64,000 bases of DNA from positions 124,001 through 188,000 of the forward strand of contig NZ_PGFE01000004.1 in the NCBI RefSeq assembly GCF_002797595.1. The letters are read 5' to 3'. The notes beneath the pieces were generated by a model. The model searched no databases, was not told the DNA's origin, and saw only the letters and a program-made list of their open reading frames with translations. Position numbers and translations under genes: made by a program. Below, piece after piece: positions 16,593 through 26,900 of the stretch (position 1 is its first letter; the number at the start of each line of letters is the position of its first letter). The stretch is from Sediminihabitans luteus (lineage in GTDB: Bacteria; Actinomycetota; Actinomycetes; Actinomycetales; Cellulomonadaceae).

Positions 16593-19500
16593 TCAGGCGT
16601 ATCGTGTCTCTCCATGTCCGCCGACGACCGCCCCGCCGTTCCCGACGACGGCGCGCCGAGCGCGCCGGCGCCGACCGCCGTCCGTGTGATCGTGGGCATC
16701 GTGCTCGTCGAAGCGCTCGCCCTCGTCGTCGGCGCGGGTGCCGTGGTGGTCAATCTCTTGACGCACGAGGCCGCGGTCGGGCTCTCGATCGGCCTCGTCG
16801 TCTTCGCGCTCGCCATCGCCGCGCTCCTGGTCGCCGGCTCGCGCGGCCTCGTGCGTGGGCTCCGGATCGGCCGGGCACCGGTCATGACGTGGCAGCTGTT
16901 CCAGATCGTGCTGGGCGTCGGCGCGCTGCAGGCCGGCAACCCGCTCTGGGGCGTGCCGCTGCTCGTCCTCTCCGTCGTCGTGGTCGTGGGTCTCATGCTG
17001 CGCACCGTCGTGGAGCACACGACCCACTGACGCGATCGGCTCGATCGTCTCGACCAGCGCGACGGGTTCCACGGTCTCCACCGGCCCGACCGGCTCGACC
17101 GGCTCGATCGGTCCGGCCTGACGGACCGAGGTCGTGGCCCGCGCGACCTGGACGCGCTCGGCCCTGCCGCGCACGACCACGGCCCCTCGTCCCGCGATCG
17201 CGTCCGGCGCGAGCAGGTGCTCGACGGGCGCGGAGAAGATCTCGTCGACGCCGCGCTCCGCGGGGCCCAGCACGACTCCCGTGCGACGCCGGCGCAGGTC
17301 CGCGAGCGGCCCCCGGTGCGCCCCGAGCGCCCCCGTGACCGTCGCGCCGGCCACGAGCCAGAGTCCCGCGAGGCGCGCGACGAGGCCGAGGTGCTGCACC
17401 GCGAGGGCGTCGAGGTCGTCGACCACGACGCACCGGGAGCTGGCGCGGGCGAGGTCGACGACGTCCGGCACGGCCTCGTCGGTCCCCGCGGTGCCGCTCG
17501 GCGGCCGGCCGTCGTCGCTCGTCCGGTCCGGGTCCAGCACGGGGAGGCCGATCCGGGCGAAGAGCGGGTCACGGCTGACGACGCCTGCGAGCAGCCCGAG
17601 CTCGGCGAGGCCCAGCGCGACGGTCGCGAGCGCCGCGCTGCGCCCGCTGCCCGGCCGCCCGACGACGAGCAGCCCGCCCGCGGTCGCGACTCGCAGCGGT
17701 GCTGCGTGGTCGCCGCCGGGGCCAAGCAGCACGGCGTGCTCGTGGGGTGGCTCGTCGAGGGGCGGGAACGACTCGCGTTCGACGTGCCGGGGCAGTGCTG
17801 CGATCCGCAGGGCCGTCCCCGGACGTCCTGGCGCGGTCGCGCGCGGCTTCCCGTCCGGGCGGACCGCGATGTGGTCTCCGTCCGGTCGGACGGCGACGTG
17901 GGCGGCCTGGCACTCGAGGGGCGTGCTCCCGGGGGAGAGCCAGACGCCGCGACCCGGGAGGCGGGCATGCCCGGCGAACGCGGCGGGCACGCCGGCGGCG
18001 ACGTCGTCGTGGCGGTCCCCGGAGCGCAGCACCAGGCGGTGCGCGGCCCGGCCCGTCCAGCGGGCGAGCGGCACCGGGTCGCCCGCGAGCACGACGGGCA
18101 CGCCCCGGCGAAGCACCTCCGCCAGGAGCCCCGCGCGGCCCGTGGAGCCGTCGAGCGCGGCGGCAAGAGCAGTGAGGTCGTCGATCACGAGCACCGGACC
18201 GGCCGACGCGCGGGCCGTGTGCTCGTCCAGGACGTGCCGCAGCACGAGGCCGGCGCGCACCGGGTCGTCGGCGCCGCAGACCGTGCCGAGGAGCGGGTGC
18301 CCGAGGTCGGCGAACTCGTGCGGCCTGCCGAGCACGTGGACGGTGACGCCCGCGGCGAGCAGGCCGCGCACGACCGCGCGCAGCGTGCCCGTGCGCCCCG
18401 TGCGCGCCGGCCCGAGCACCGCGAGCATGCCGTCGGCCGGGTCCCAGGTGGCGGTGCCGTGCCGCTGCTCGGTCGGCACGTCGGTCAGTGCGAACGTCAC
18501 GCCCGCGCGCGGTTCGCGGGGGAGGTCGTCGAGGGCGACGACGTCCGGAAGAGCAGGGGCCCACAGCGGTCGGGGCGCGGGCAGGTCCTGCGCGGCGGCG
18601 TGCACGAGCGCGACGAGGTCGCACGCGACGCCGGGCTCCGTCGGGGCGTCGACGGCCCAGACGTCGGCCCGCCGGACGCCGTCGGCGCGTGGCCCGCGGG
18701 CGCCGTCCGCCCTCGCGCACTGGAACGCGACGAGGGGCGCGTCGTCGGCGCGGAGCACCGCGCGACCCGGGACGGGCGGGATGCGGGCGGCGTGCGGGGC
18801 GTCGACCACGTCGGCCGAGTCGACCGGGTCGACCACCCGCAGCGCGACGCGCAGCGGCACGTTGGCGCGGATGTCCGCGGTCACGGCGCCCGCGGGCCGC
18901 TGCGTGGCGAGCACGAGGTGGATGCCGAGGGACCGCCCCTGCGCGGCGACGCGCAGCAGGCCCGGCAGGAACTGCGGGAGGTCGTCGGCGACCGCACGGA
19001 ACTCGTCCATGACCACGAGCAGTCGCGGCACGCTGCCCGGCGGGAGGTCGTCGACGTGCGTGACCCCGGCGTCGGCCACCAGCCGTGCCCGACGGCCGAG
19101 CTCCGCGCGCAGGCCGTCGAGGGCCCGCGCCGCGGTGCCGGGCTCGCGGTCGCTCACGGTGCCCACGACGTGCGGCAGCGTCGCGCAGCGTCCGAGGCTC
19201 GTCCCGCCCTTGAAGTCGACGACGACGATCGCCAGGCGGTCCGGCGGGTGCCGCACCGCGAGGCCCAGCAGCAGCGACCGCAGCAGCTCCGACTTCCCGG
19301 AGCCCGTGGTCCCCGCCACGAGCGCGTGCGGGCCGTCGCGCACGAGGTCGATCGTCACGGTCCCGCCGGCGGCCTGACCGATCGGCGTCGCGAGCGACGT
19401 GCGCTCGAGCGCCCAGAGCCCGCGCACCCAGGCTGCGTCGGGCGCGGGCGGGGCGTGCACGAGGTCGGCGAGAGCGACCGCGCCGGGGAGCCGGGCGTTC

Positions 19501-21008
19501 GCCGGGTCGTCCGCCTCGTCGGCCCCTGTGCGTCCTGCGGCCGCCCGGCCCGTCGTGCGTCCCGGTCCCGCGGGCCCGTCGTGCGCCACGTCGGCCGCCC
19601 GGGCCAGGGCTGCTCGTGCGGCACGCGGTCCCGTCCCGGCGTGCTCGCACCCGGCGAGGGTCCGGGCGAACGTCTCGCACCAGTCCTCGTCGACCTGCGG
19701 GAGGGATCCGACCGGGAGCACGGTCCGGCACCAGGGCGGCACGGCGCGCGCGTCGTCCGCGACGAGGACGAGGCACGTCGCGGCGGTGCGCTGCGACCAG
19801 ACACGGGCGAGGGCCGGGGCACGCAGCGCGTGTGCGTCGCCGAGGGCGTCGACGACCACGACCACAGGCACCGCGTCCGGACCGGGCCCGAGCGCCCGCC
19901 GACCGGCCCCCGCCGCCGGGACGGCGCGGTGGGCGCGCGCGTCGAGCCACCGGCACCACGCCCACGCGGACGCCCCGGCCCCGACCACATCGAGCGCGTG
20001 CCCGGTCGCGGCGAGGTGCGCGACGATCGCGGCGGCACCAGCACGGGCGCCGCCGCCCACGACGGCGACGACCCCGTCGGGCAGGCCGTGCGCGAGCGGC
20101 TCCGGGAGGTCCGGGCGCCCGGTGGCGGGCACGGCGTCCGCCGTCGGCACGTGGAGCGAGACGAGCGCGCGCAGGAGGTCGTCGGCCGGCCGGGGGCTGG
20201 TCGCGGGAGGCGCGACCGCGGGCGGACGCAGCGCGGTGCGTCGATCGCGGCGTCGCCGCACGGCCGCGAGCGCCCGTGGGGCGAGCATCGCGAGCGGGCC
20301 GAGCAGCGCGAGCAGCAGGAACATCGGCTGGTGCAGCGTCACCGCGAGCACGAGCGACCCGCCCGCGGGGACGAGCGTGGTGACGAGCGAGACCGCCGGC
20401 GTCGGGGGAGTGCGGGCGTCGTCGCCGGCAGGGACGAGCGCGCTCGCGTAGGTCCAGGAGGCCGTGACCGGTGGCGGTCGCAGCTCGACCGTGCGCGTGG
20501 GCTCGCCCGGCAGGACGACCGCCCGCCCCGGCCGCCAGCGCGCGCGACCGAGGCGGGGCACGCGGCGTCCGCCACGGCCGACACGTCGCGCCCCGCGCGG
20601 CACCCGGACGCCGCCCCGCCGGGCGGCCCGGGAGCGCCCGCGCGGGGCCGTGCCCGGGACGGTCGCGGGACGCAGCCGCCCGGACCCCGGGCCGTCGGTC
20701 GCCGCGAGGTGCGCGGGCGCCCCGAGCACCTGCGCGGGCACGGCCGCGGGCCGCGCGCCCCGCACCGCGAGGGTCGCCCCCGGCACGAGCGGGTGCACGC
20801 CCGTCAGGTGGTCGTCGTCGAGGTCGACGGCGTCCCCGCCGCCCGCCCAGGCGCACAGCGGCGCGTCGACGAGCTCGGGCCGCACGAGCAGCACCGCGAG
20901 GCGTCGGCGCAGGTCGCCCACGCGCTCGCCGGGCACGACGAGCACGTCCTCGTCGGGATGGATCGTCAGTCGCAGGGACGGGCCTGCGGATGGCGCGTGG
21001 AGGGTCAC
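16593..21008 (-). CDS. FtsK/SpoIIIE-type ATPase, EccC/EssC-like, orphan
   Basis: Reads 1471 residues from a GTG at 21008. Residues about 10-85 resemble the N-terminal FHA/YukD-like domain of EssC, two membrane helices follow at about 205-245, then three ATPase modules. The first has a canonical Walker [10 protein letters not shown] with Lys572, and Walker B LLVVMDEF. The second (GPARTGRTG) and third (GRPGSGRS) carry Arg in place of the Walker lysine, as EccC proteins often have degenerate later domains. Family-like sequence ends near 17130, about 1290 residues, followed by a Glu-Pro-Val repeat. The frame then continues antisense through the membrane-protein gene to a stop at 16593. No WXG100 substrate or other type VII component is nearby. 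Confidence 0.75.
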   Translation of the reverse strand: MTLHAPSAGPSLRLTIHPDEDVLVVPGERVGDLRRRLAVLLVRPELVDAPLCAWAGGGDAVDLDDDHLTGVHPLVPGATLAVRGARPAAVPAQVLGAPAHLAATDGPGSGRLRPATVPGTAPRGRSRAARRGGVRVPRGARRVGRGGRRVPRLGRARWRPGRAVVLPGEPTRTVELRPPPVTASWTYASALVPAGDDARTPPTPAVSLVTTLVPAGGSLVLAVTLHQPMFLLLALLGPLAMLAPRALAAVRRRRDRRTALRPPAVAPPATSPRPADDLLRALVSLHVPTADAVPATGRPDLPEPLAHGLPDGVVAVVGGGARAGAAAIVAHLAATGHALDVVGAGASAWAWCRWLDARAHRAVPAAGAGRRALGPGPDAVPVVVVVDALGDAHALRAPALARVWSQRTAATCLVLVADDARAVPPWCRTVLPVGSLPQVDEDWCETFARTLAGCEHAGTGPRAARAALARAADVAHDGPAGPGRTTGRAAAGRTGADEADDPANARLPGAVALADLVHAPPAPDAAWVRGLWALERTSLATPIGQAAGGTVTIDLVRDGPHALVAGTTGSGKSELLRSLLLGLAVRHPPDRLAIVVVDFKGGTSLGRCATLPHVVGTVSDREPGTAARALDGLRAELGRRARLVADAGVTHVDDLPPGSVPRLLVVMDEFRAVADDLPQFLPGLLRVAAQGRSLGIHLVLATQRPAGAVTADIRANVPLRVALRVVDPVDSADVVDAPHAARIPPVPGRAVLRADDAPLVAFQCARADGARGPRADGVRRADVWAVDAPTEPGVACDLVALVHAAAQDLPAPRPLWAPALPDVVALDDLPREPRAGVTFALTDVPTEQRHGTATWDPADGMLAVLGPARTGRTGTLRAVVRGLLAAGVTVHVLGRPHEFADLGHPLLGTVCGADDPVRAGLVLRHVLDEHTARASAGPVLVIDDLTALAAALDGSTGRAGLLAEVLRRGVPVVLAGDPVPLARWTGRAAHRLVLRSGDRHDDVAAGVPAAFAGHARLPGRGVWLSPGSTPLECQAAHVAVRPDGDHIAVRPDGKPRATAPGRPGTALRIAALPRHVERESFPPLDEPPHEHAVLLGPGGDHAAPLRVATAGGLLVVGRPGSGRSAALATVALGLAELGLLAGVVSRDPLFARIGLPVLDPDRTSDDGRPPSGTAGTDEAVPDVVDLARASSRCVVVDDLDALAVQHLGLVARLAGLWLVAGATVTGALGAHRGPLADLRRRRTGVVLGPAERGVDEIFSAPVEHLLAPDAIAGRGAVVVRGRAERVQVARATTSVRQAGPIEPVEPVGPVETVEPVALVETIEPIASVGRVLHDGAQHETHDHDDGEDEQRHAPERVAGLQRADAQHDLEQLPRHDRCPADPEPTHEAARAGDQERGDGEREDDEADREPDRGLVRQEIDHHGTRADDEGERFDEHDAHDHTDGGRRRRARRAVVGNGGAVVGGHGETRYA
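16600..16605 (+). promoter_or_regulatory. -10 element before the small membrane-protein gene
   Basis: TATCGT lies 8 nt before the ATG at 16614, consistent with a leaderless or very short leader transcript. Confidence 0.45.
16614..17030 (+). CDS. Small membrane protein, function unknown
   Basis: 138 residues with a polar Pro/Asp/Ala-rich start and four hydrophobic segments (about residues 22-50, 56-75, 92-108 and 112-130), joined by a basic loop with [13 protein letters not shown]. Third codon positions in this frame are almost all G or C, as in neighbouring genes, so I take it as a real gene although the ATPase frame of the opposite strand stays open across its whole length. Proteins of this shape occur widely in Micrococcales without a known role. 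A -10-like element sits just before the ATG. Confidence 0.65.
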   Translation: MSADDRPAVPDDGAPSAPAPTAVRVIVGIVLVEALALVVGAGAVVVNLLTHEAAVGLSIGLVVFALAIAALLVAGSRGLVRGLRIGRAPVMTWQLFQIVLGVGALQAGNPLWGVPLLVLSVVVVVGLMLRTVVEHTTH

Positions 21009-21058
21009 GGCACCACCCTGGCCCGACCGCCCGCGCACCGGGGCGGACGACGACGGGG

Positions 21059-21084
21059 GTGTGGACGAGTTGTCTCGTCCACAC
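21059..21084 (-). terminator. Terminator after the ABC exporter operon
   Basis: An 11-bp perfect stem (GTGTGGACGAG with its complement) and TTGT loop lie 20 nt beyond the permease stop codon, between it and the GTG of the ATPase gene downstream. Confidence 0.7.
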
Positions 21085-21103
21085 TCCCGCGTCGAGCGTC
21101 GCG

Positions 21104-23671
21104 TCAGTCGGCGGCGAGGGCCTCGACCGGAGACGTCCGCACCGCGGCGCGCGCGGGGACGAGCGACGCGAGCAGCCCCGCGAGCACCGCGCCCACGAGC
21201 ACCAGCGCGAAGTCCCGCCACGGCACGCCGAGCTGCACGTCACCCATCGCCGACAACGCCGTGAACGCCCCGGCCCAGCCGTACAGCAGGCCCAGGCCGA
21301 TCCCTGCGACCGCCCCGACGACCGCGATCAGCACGCCCTCGAGCGAGAGCATGAGCCGCAGCTGCACCCGCGACAGCCCGATCGCACGCAGCGTCGCCGA
21401 CTCGCGACGCCGCTCGATGACCGACAGCGAGAGCGTGTTCGCGACGCCGATCACCGCGATCACGACCGCGGCCGCGAGCAGCCCCACCACGACCGCGAGC
21501 ATCGTGTCGACGGTCGACTCGACCTGCGCCCGCTCCGCGGCCGGGCTCTGCACCACGTACGCGTCGTCGCCCAGCCCCGTGATCACGTCCTGCTGGACCT
21601 GCAGCGGGTCCGCGTCGTCCGCGATCTCGACCCACAGGGTCGTCACGGGGGCGCTCGCGGAGAGCGCGTCGAGCGTCGCGGGCGAGACCACGGCCGTCAG
21701 CCGGTACCCCTCGACCACGTCGGCGACCCGGACCGTGAGCGGCACGGTGCCGGACTCGCCCGCGACGTCGAGCACGTCGCCGTCGGCGAGGTCGTACGCG
21801 GCGGCCCAGTCGGGCGCGACGAGCGCGACGTCGTCCGCGATCCCCGCGTACCCCGTGGGGTCCGCGACGACCCGCTGCGCGTCGTCCGGGGCGATCGCCA
21901 CGAGGTCGAGGGTCCAGCCGGCATCGCCGGCGTCCGGGGCGGTCGCGATCGCCGTCGCGACCTCGGCGACGTCCTCGACCCCGTCGACCGCGCGGACCGC
22001 GCCGAGCGCCGCGGGCGTGATCTCCTTGCCCGGCTCGACCCCGTCGGGCGTGATGCTGCTCTGGCCCCCGTCGACCGTCAGGTCGACGGGGTACTTTGCG
22101 TCGAGCTCGGCGAGCATCGAGGCGCGCGCGCTGACCGCGCCGACGGACATCATCGACACGAGCGTCACGCCGATGAGCAGGGCCGTGGCGGTCGCGGTCG
22201 TGCGGCGCGGGTTGCGCAGCGTGTTCGCGGCGGCGAGCCGCCCGGCGGCCCCCGAGCTCGCGAGCAGGCGGCCGATCCCGGCGACCAGGTGCGGGAGCCA
22301 GAACACGGCACCGAGGACGACGCCGACGAACGACAGGCCGCCGCCGGCGATCCCCGCGAGCAGGCCGACCTCGACCGAGCCCTGCGAGCCGGCGAGCAGC
22401 CCCAGGCCGAGCAGCGCGGCGCCGCCGAGCACGAGCAGCGCGGAGGTCGCGAGCCGCACCCGACCGGCACGTCGCCCGAGCGCGGGGGCCTCGGCGGGAC
22501 GCAGCGCCGCGAGGGGCGCGACGCGGGTCGCGCTGCGCGCCGGGGCGAGCGAGGCGACGACGGTCACGAGCGTGCCGACGACGAGCGGCACGAGCACCGC
22601 GGCGAGGCTCGGCTGGACGACGGCGGGCAGCGGCGCGTCGAGGTCGAGCCCCTCGGCGACGCTCAGGCCCACCTGGACCAGGGCGAACCCGGCGAGCACG
22701 CCCGCGGCGGACGACACGAGCCCGAGGATCAGCGCCTCGAGCACCACCGAGCGGCCGATCTGCGCCTTGTCGGCGCCCACGCACCGCAGCAGCGCGAGGG
22801 TCCGGGCGCGCTGCGCGACGAGCACCTGGAAGGTGTTGGCGATCACGAGCGCCGCCACGACGAGCGCGACCGCCGCGAACGCGAGCGTGACCGCGGTGAA
22901 CACGTCGTTGCCGCCGGTCATCGCGGCCGCCGCGTCGAGGGCCGCCTGCTCGGTCGTGCTGACGGTCGTCGCGTAGTCCTGCGGTACCGCCTCCGTGATC
23001 GCGGCGGCGACCTCGTCGACGTCGGCGCCGTCGGCGACGAGCACCGCGGCCTCCGACCAGCCCCACGCCGCGGGGTCGCCGTTCGTCCAGGTCTGGAACT
23101 GCTCGGGGGTCACCTCGGCGGCGCCCGCGTCGGCCTGGTAGGCCCCCGCGGGGTCGTCGAGCACCCCGACGACGGTCACGGGGACGGTCGTCTCGACCCA
23201 GTTCCCGGTCTCGTCGGGCTGGTACACGTGCGCCTCGACGGCGCCGCCGACCGCGACGTCGAGCCCGTCGGCCGCGTCGACCGAGACCGCGATCTCGCCG
23301 TCGGCCGTCGGGAGGCGACCGTCGGTCAGGGTCTGCGGCTCGAGGCGCTCGTCGCCCCGGGTCGGGGTGAGCGCCTCGTAGCGGCTCGTGCCGCCGTTCG
23401 CGAGCTCGACGTAGGTCGTGTCGGTCGCGGCGGCGGCCGTGACGCCCGGGATCGCCCGCACATCGGCGAGCTGGTCGACGCCTACGCCGTCGGCCATGAC
23501 GAGGTCGGCGTCGGCGTAGCGGGCGGCGATGGTGTCGACGAGCGTCGAGGTCATCGCGGTGCCGGCGAGCAGGGTCGCGGCGACGAACGCGCTGCCGATG
23601 AGCACGGCGACGCCCGCGCCCGCGAGGCGACCGATGCTGCGGCGCATCTGCGCGAGGGTGAGGCGGAGCAT
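21104..23671 (-). CDS. ABC transporter permease, FtsX/MacB family, double-domain
   Basis: 855 residues. One helix near the N-terminus (about 17-38) precedes a large extracellular MacB-like domain (about 45-260). A first three-helix FtsX core, with [20 protein letters not shown], follows. A second helix block at about 440-540, another extracellular region and a closing FtsX core ([18 protein letters not shown]) complete it. This duplicated layout is normal for the LolE/MacB-like exporters of actinobacteria. Such systems use mechanotransmission to move lipoproteins, peptides or antibiotics outside the membrane. Its ATG overlaps the ATPase stop by one base, so the two form one operon. Confidence 0.9.
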   Translation of the reverse strand: MLRLTLAQMRRSIGRLAGAGVAVLIGSAFVAATLLAGTAMTSTLVDTIAARYADADLVMADGVGVDQLADVRAIPGVTAAAATDTTYVELANGGTSRYEALTPTRGDERLEPQTLTDGRLPTADGEIAVSVDAADGLDVAVGGAVEAHVYQPDETGNWVETTVPVTVVGVLDDPAGAYQADAGAAEVTPEQFQTWTNGDPAAWGWSEAAVLVADGADVDEVAAAITEAVPQDYATTVSTTEQAALDAAAAMTGGNDVFTAVTLAFAAVALVVAALVIANTFQVLVAQRARTLALLRCVGADKAQIGRSVVLEALILGLVSSAAGVLAGFALVQVGLSVAEGLDLDAPLPAVVQPSLAAVLVPLVVGTLVTVVASLAPARSATRVAPLAALRPAEAPALGRRAGRVRLATSALLVLGGAALLGLGLLAGSQGSVEVGLLAGIAGGGLSFVGVVLGAVFWLPHLVAGIGRLLASSGAAGRLAAANTLRNPRRTTATATALLIGVTLVSMMSVGAVSARASMLAELDAKYPVDLTVDGGQSSITPDGVEPGKEITPAALGAVRAVDGVEDVAEVATAIATAPDAGDAGWTLDLVAIAPDDAQRVVADPTGYAGIADDVALVAPDWAAAYDLADGDVLDVAGESGTVPLTVRVADVVEGYRLTAVVSPATLDALSASAPVTTLWVEIADDADPLQVQQDVITGLGDDAYVVQSPAAERAQVESTVDTMLAVVVGLLAAAVVIAVIGVANTLSLSVIERRRESATLRAIGLSRVQLRLMLSLEGVLIAVVGAVAGIGLGLLYGWAGAFTALSAMGDVQLGVPWRDFALVLVGAVLAGLLASLVPARAAVRTSPVEALAAD

Positions 23672-24486
23672 CAGCGCTGCACCGCCGGGGCGAGCGTCGG
23701 CTCGTCGTCGAGGGTGCGCAGGGCGTCGAGCCCCGCGAGCACCGACTCGGGCGTCGGGTCCTGGATCTCGCCCGCGATGCGACCGTCGGCGATGAGGACG
23801 ACGCGGTCGGCGTACGCGGCCGCGGTCGGGTCGTGCGTGACCATGACGATCGTGCGGCCGAGCTCGCGCACCGAGCGGCGCAGGAAGCTCAGCACCTCGG
23901 CGCCCGAGCGCGAGTCGAGGTTGCCCGTGGGCTCGTCGGCGAAGACGACGTCGGGCTTGGTGATGAGCGCGCGCGCGATCGCGACGCGCTGCTGCTGCCC
24001 GCCCGAGAGCTCGGACGGCCGGTGCGTGAGCCGCTGCGCGAGGCCGAGCGTGCCGACGAGCGTGTCGAACCACTCGCGGTCGACGGTGCCGCCCGCGAGG
24101 TCGACGGGCAGCACGATGTTCTGCTCGGCCGTGAACATCGGCAGCAGGTTGAACGACTGGAACACGAACCCGACGCGCTCGCGGCGCAGCCGGGTGAGCT
24201 CGGTGTCGCCGAGCGCGGTCACGTCGGTCGCGCCGATGAACGCCTGGCCCGACGTCGCGGCGTCGAGGCCCGCGAGCAGGTGCATGAGGGTCGACTTGCC
24301 CGAGCCCGAGGGGCCCATGATCGCGGTCAGGTGACCGGCCGCGAAGTCCACGTCGACGCCGTCGAGCGCCCGCACGGTGGCCTCGCCGCGCCCGTAGAGC
24401 TTGGTGAGGGCGCGACCGCGCACCGCGGGGGCGCCGTCGGGCATCCCCGCCTCGGGGTCGAGCGGGCGGTAGACGCTGGTGTCCAC
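23671..24486 (-). CDS. ABC transporter ATP-binding protein, MacB/LolD type
   Basis: 271 residues from a GTG with a good AAGGAG site. All nucleotide-binding motifs are intact: Walker [11 protein letters not shown]-loop [10 protein letters not shown], signature [15 protein letters not shown], Walker [14 protein letters not shown] and the switch histidine in MVTHD. The sequence is typical of the ATPases that partner FtsX-like permeases. It sits upstream of its permease and downstream of a NarL-type two-component system on the same strand, an arrangement common for exporters induced by envelope stress or antimicrobial peptides. Confidence 0.92.
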   Translation of the reverse strand: MDTSVYRPLDPEAGMPDGAPAVRGRALTKLYGRGEATVRALDGVDVDFAAGHLTAIMGPSGSGKSTLMHLLAGLDAATSGQAFIGATDVTALGDTELTRLRRERVGFVFQSFNLLPMFTAEQNIVLPVDLAGGTVDREWFDTLVGTLGLAQRLTHRPSELSGGQQQRVAIARALITKPDVVFADEPTGNLDSRSGAEVLSFLRRSVRELGRTIVMVTHDPTAAAYADRVVLIADGRIAGEIQDPTPESVLAGLDALRTLDDEPTLAPAVQR

Positions 24487-24663
24487 GTTCTCTCCTTGTC
24501 CGTGCCGCGGGTCCCGCGGCGGCGTTCGTCTCGTGGACGACGCTACGGACGCGTGCCCCCGCGCCGCGTCGGACGACGGGAGGGTCGTCGCGCGTGCCCG
24601 TGTCCTCCCGTGGGTGGACCCGCGGGTCGCGGGGTCAGCCTCGCGGGCGGGCCCCGGGCCGGC

Positions 24664-25365
24664 TCACTCGCCCGGACGGACGAGGCCGGCTTCGTAGGCG
24701 GTCACGACGGCTTGCACGCGGTCGCGTGCCGCGAGCTTGGCGAGGATGCGCCCGACGTGCGTCTTGACGGTGGCCTCGGCGACGAACAGGTCGGCGCCGA
24801 TCTCCTGGTTGGAGCGCCCGCGGGCCATGAGCACGAGCACCTCGCGCTCGCGCTCGGTGAGCGACGCGACGCCCTCGTGCACGACGCCGGCGGTGGCGTC
24901 CTCGGCAGGCAGCGCGGTCACGAGGTGCTCGAGCAGCCGTCGCGTCGACGACGGGGCGATCACCGCGTCGCCGCGGTGCACGGTGCGGATCGCGGCGAGC
25001 ATCTCCTCGGGCGGCGCGTCCTTGAGCAGGAACCCGCTCGCCCCGGCACGGATGGCCTCGAGCACGTACTCGTCGAGGTCGAACGTGGTCAGGATGATCA
25101 CGCGCGGCGTGGGCCGGGCCGGGTCGGCGGGCGCGCCCGTGAGCCGTGCCGTCGCGGCGAGGCCGTCGAGGTTGGGCATGCGCACGTCCATGAGCACGAT
25201 GTCGACGTCCGTCGCGGCGACGGCCCGCAGCGCCTGGGCGCCGTCCCCCGCCTCGGCGACGACCTCGAGGTCGGGCTGGGAGTCGATGACCATGCGGAAC
25301 CCCGCCCGCACGAGCTGCTGGTCGTCGACGAGCGCGACGCGCACGACGCCGGTCGGCTGCTCCAC
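24664..25365 (-). CDS. NarL/LuxR-type response regulator
   Basis: 233 residues starting at a GTG that overlaps the kinase stop codon by one base (TAGTG). The receiver domain (residues about 8-130) has the phospho-acceptor Asp in VLMDVRMP and the conserved Lys in FLLKDAP. The C-terminal LuxR helix-turn-helix (about 165-228) contains LTEREREVLVLMARGRSN and VKTHVGRILAKL. It is coupled to the sensor kinase immediately upstream and lies 177 bp from the ABC exporter operon that it may control. The interval 24487-24663 holds several short GC-rich palindromes but no gene. Confidence 0.92.
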   Translation of the reverse strand: MEQPTGVVRVALVDDQQLVRAGFRMVIDSQPDLEVVAEAGDGAQALRAVAATDVDIVLMDVRMPNLDGLAATARLTGAPADPARPTPRVIILTTFDLDEYVLEAIRAGASGFLLKDAPPEEMLAAIRTVHRGDAVIAPSSTRRLLEHLVTALPAEDATAGVVHEGVASLTEREREVLVLMARGRSNQEIGADLFVAEATVKTHVGRILAKLAARDRVQAVVTAYEAGLVRPGE

Positions 25366-26786
25366 TAGTCCTCCGTCGATCGTGCGGTGCCGTCGGACGC
25401 CGTCGGGCGTCGTCCCGCGGGAAGCGTACGCGGGATCGTCGCGCGGACCGCGAAGCCGCCGCCGGGCCGCGGCCCGGTGCGGACCGTGCCGCCGTAGACC
25501 TCGACGCGCTCGCGCATGCCGAGCAGCCCGAACCCGGGCGTGCTCGACGTCGCGGCCGCGCCCCGCCCGTCGTCCTGCACCTCGAGCTCGATCGACTCCT
25601 CGCGCCAGCGCACCAGCACGGTCGCCCGCGCACCCGGGCCGCCGTGCTTGAGCACGTTCGTCAGTGCCTCCTGCACGATCCGGTAGACCGTGAGCCCGAG
25701 CCCGGGCGGGAGGTCGGACGTCGCGCCGACCGTGACGAGCGAGACGGGCAGCCCCGCCGCGCGCGTGCGGGTCACGAGATCGTCGAGGTCCTCGCTGCCG
25801 GGCATCGGGCCGAGCCGCTCGGTGCGGGTCGCCGGCCCGTCGACGGGAGCCGGCCCGGGCGCGGGGCGGGTTCCGGGGGAGGCTGCGGGGGCGTCGTCCG
25901 GCACCTCGGCCGCGCGCGCCGGGCGGCCCGCGCGGAAGGAGAAGCCCGAGCTCAGCGCCCTGCCGGGGACGGCGGTCGTGACCTGCCCGGGCGTGCGCGG
26001 GTCGTGCGCGCTCTCGGTGCGCAGCACGCCCAGGAGCCGGCGCATGTCGGCGAGCGCGGCGCGGCCGGTGTCGGAGACGGTCTCGAGGGCCCGGCCGGCG
26101 GCGGCGGGGTCGGTCCGGGTCGCGTACCGACCGCCGTCGGCCTGCGCGATGATGACCGACAGCGAGTGCGCGACGATGTCGTGCATCTCGCGCGCGATGC
26201 GTGAGCGCTCGGCCGCGGTCGCGATCTGCGTCTGCTGGTCGCGTTCGACCTCGAGCCGGCGGGCACGGTCGCGCAGCGCCTCGATGGTCTCGTGCCGTGC
26301 GCGGCGCACGAGCCCGAGGGCCCAGACCGCGAGGTACACGGCGCTGCCGAACGCGCCCGTGAGCAGCATGCTCCTCGCGACGCTCAGCACGCCGTCGGCG
26401 GTCGCGAGCGGGACGCCCGCGAGGAACGATCCGACGACGGCGCCGGCGATCGCGGTGCGGTGCGCCCAGGTCGGCCCGTAGGCGGTCACCGAGTACAACG
26501 CGACCGGCACCGCGACGACCGCCGCGACGACCGGGAACCCGAGCGCGAGGCAGACGAGCGCGACGACGTAGACGGCCACGACCGACACCACGGGCGCCGA
26601 GCGTCGCCAGGCGAGGGGGGCCAGCAGCACCGCGGTCAGGAGGGCCGTCGCCCCGGGGCCGAGCGACGTCAGGCCGAGCACCGCCGAGACGGGGGCGAGG
26701 ACCACCACGAGACCTGCCGCGGTGAGCGCGTCGACCTGTGTCGTGTGGCGCTCGGACCATGCCCCGGCGCGTTCGAACCATCCCAT
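25365..26786 (-). CDS. Sensor histidine kinase, NarX/DesK-like (HisKA_3)
   Basis: 473 residues with about five to six N-terminal membrane helices (residues 20-160), no large extracellular domain, then a dimerisation helix with the phosphorylated His202 in AREMHDIVAHSLSVI and a HATPase domain ending GFGLLGMRERV. A Pro/Ala/Gly-rich insertion of about 85 residues separates these two catalytic parts. Intramembrane-sensing kinases of this design usually report on membrane or cell-wall stress. It is co-transcribed and translationally coupled to the NarL-type regulator. Confidence 0.9.
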   Translation of the reverse strand: MGWFERAGAWSERHTTQVDALTAAGLVVVLAPVSAVLGLTSLGPGATALLTAVLLAPLAWRRSAPVVSVVAVYVVALVCLALGFPVVAAVVAVPVALYSVTAYGPTWAHRTAIAGAVVGSFLAGVPLATADGVLSVARSMLLTGAFGSAVYLAVWALGLVRRARHETIEALRDRARRLEVERDQQTQIATAAERSRIAREMHDIVAHSLSVIIAQADGGRYATRTDPAAAGRALETVSDTGRAALADMRRLLGVLRTESAHDPRTPGQVTTAVPGRALSSGFSFRAGRPARAAEVPDDAPAASPGTRPAPGPAPVDGPATRTERLGPMPGSEDLDDLVTRTRAAGLPVSLVTVGATSDLPPGLGLTVYRIVQEALTNVLKHGGPGARATVLVRWREESIELEVQDDGRGAAATSSTPGFGLLGMRERVEVYGGTVRTGPRPGGGFAVRATIPRTLPAGRRPTASDGTARSTED

Positions 26787-26792
26787 GTCCCG

Positions 26793-26798
26793 AGCCTA
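26793..26798 (-). promoter_or_regulatory. -10 element for leaderless kinase transcript
   Basis: The minus strand reads TAGGCT exactly 6 nt before the ATG of the HisKA_3 kinase. Confidence 0.55.
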
Positions 26799-26888
26799 GG
26801 AGGAGGGCCGGGGCACGGCGTCCGTCCACGGGTGGAGACATCCGCGTCCGGTTCCGCCAGGAGGGGGACGGCGGCCAGACTGATGCCC

Positions 26889-26894
26889 TAGCAT
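26889..26894 (+). promoter_or_regulatory. -10 element for leaderless response-regulator transcript
   Basis: TAGCAT ends 6 nt before the ATG at 26901. It is divergent from the equally placed element of the minus-strand kinase gene. Confidence 0.6.
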
Positions 26895-26900
26895 GAGCGA

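Noticed and set aside
17100-21008. A full ESX/type VII secretion locus
   Set aside because: Only the EccC-like ATPase is present; no WXG100, EccB, EccD, EccE or mycosin gene is within reach.
17217-22976. Very long plus-strand open frame, 1919 codons, across the ATPase and ABC permease genes
   Set aside because: It spans two unrelated minus-strand genes and has no domain; G/C third-position bias fits the minus-strand genes.
24487-24663. A small gene or riboswitch between the ABC ATPase and response-regulator genes
   Set aside because: Only short GC-rich palindromes such as GACCCGCGGGTC are seen; no start with a plausible ribosome-binding site and no known aptamer pattern.
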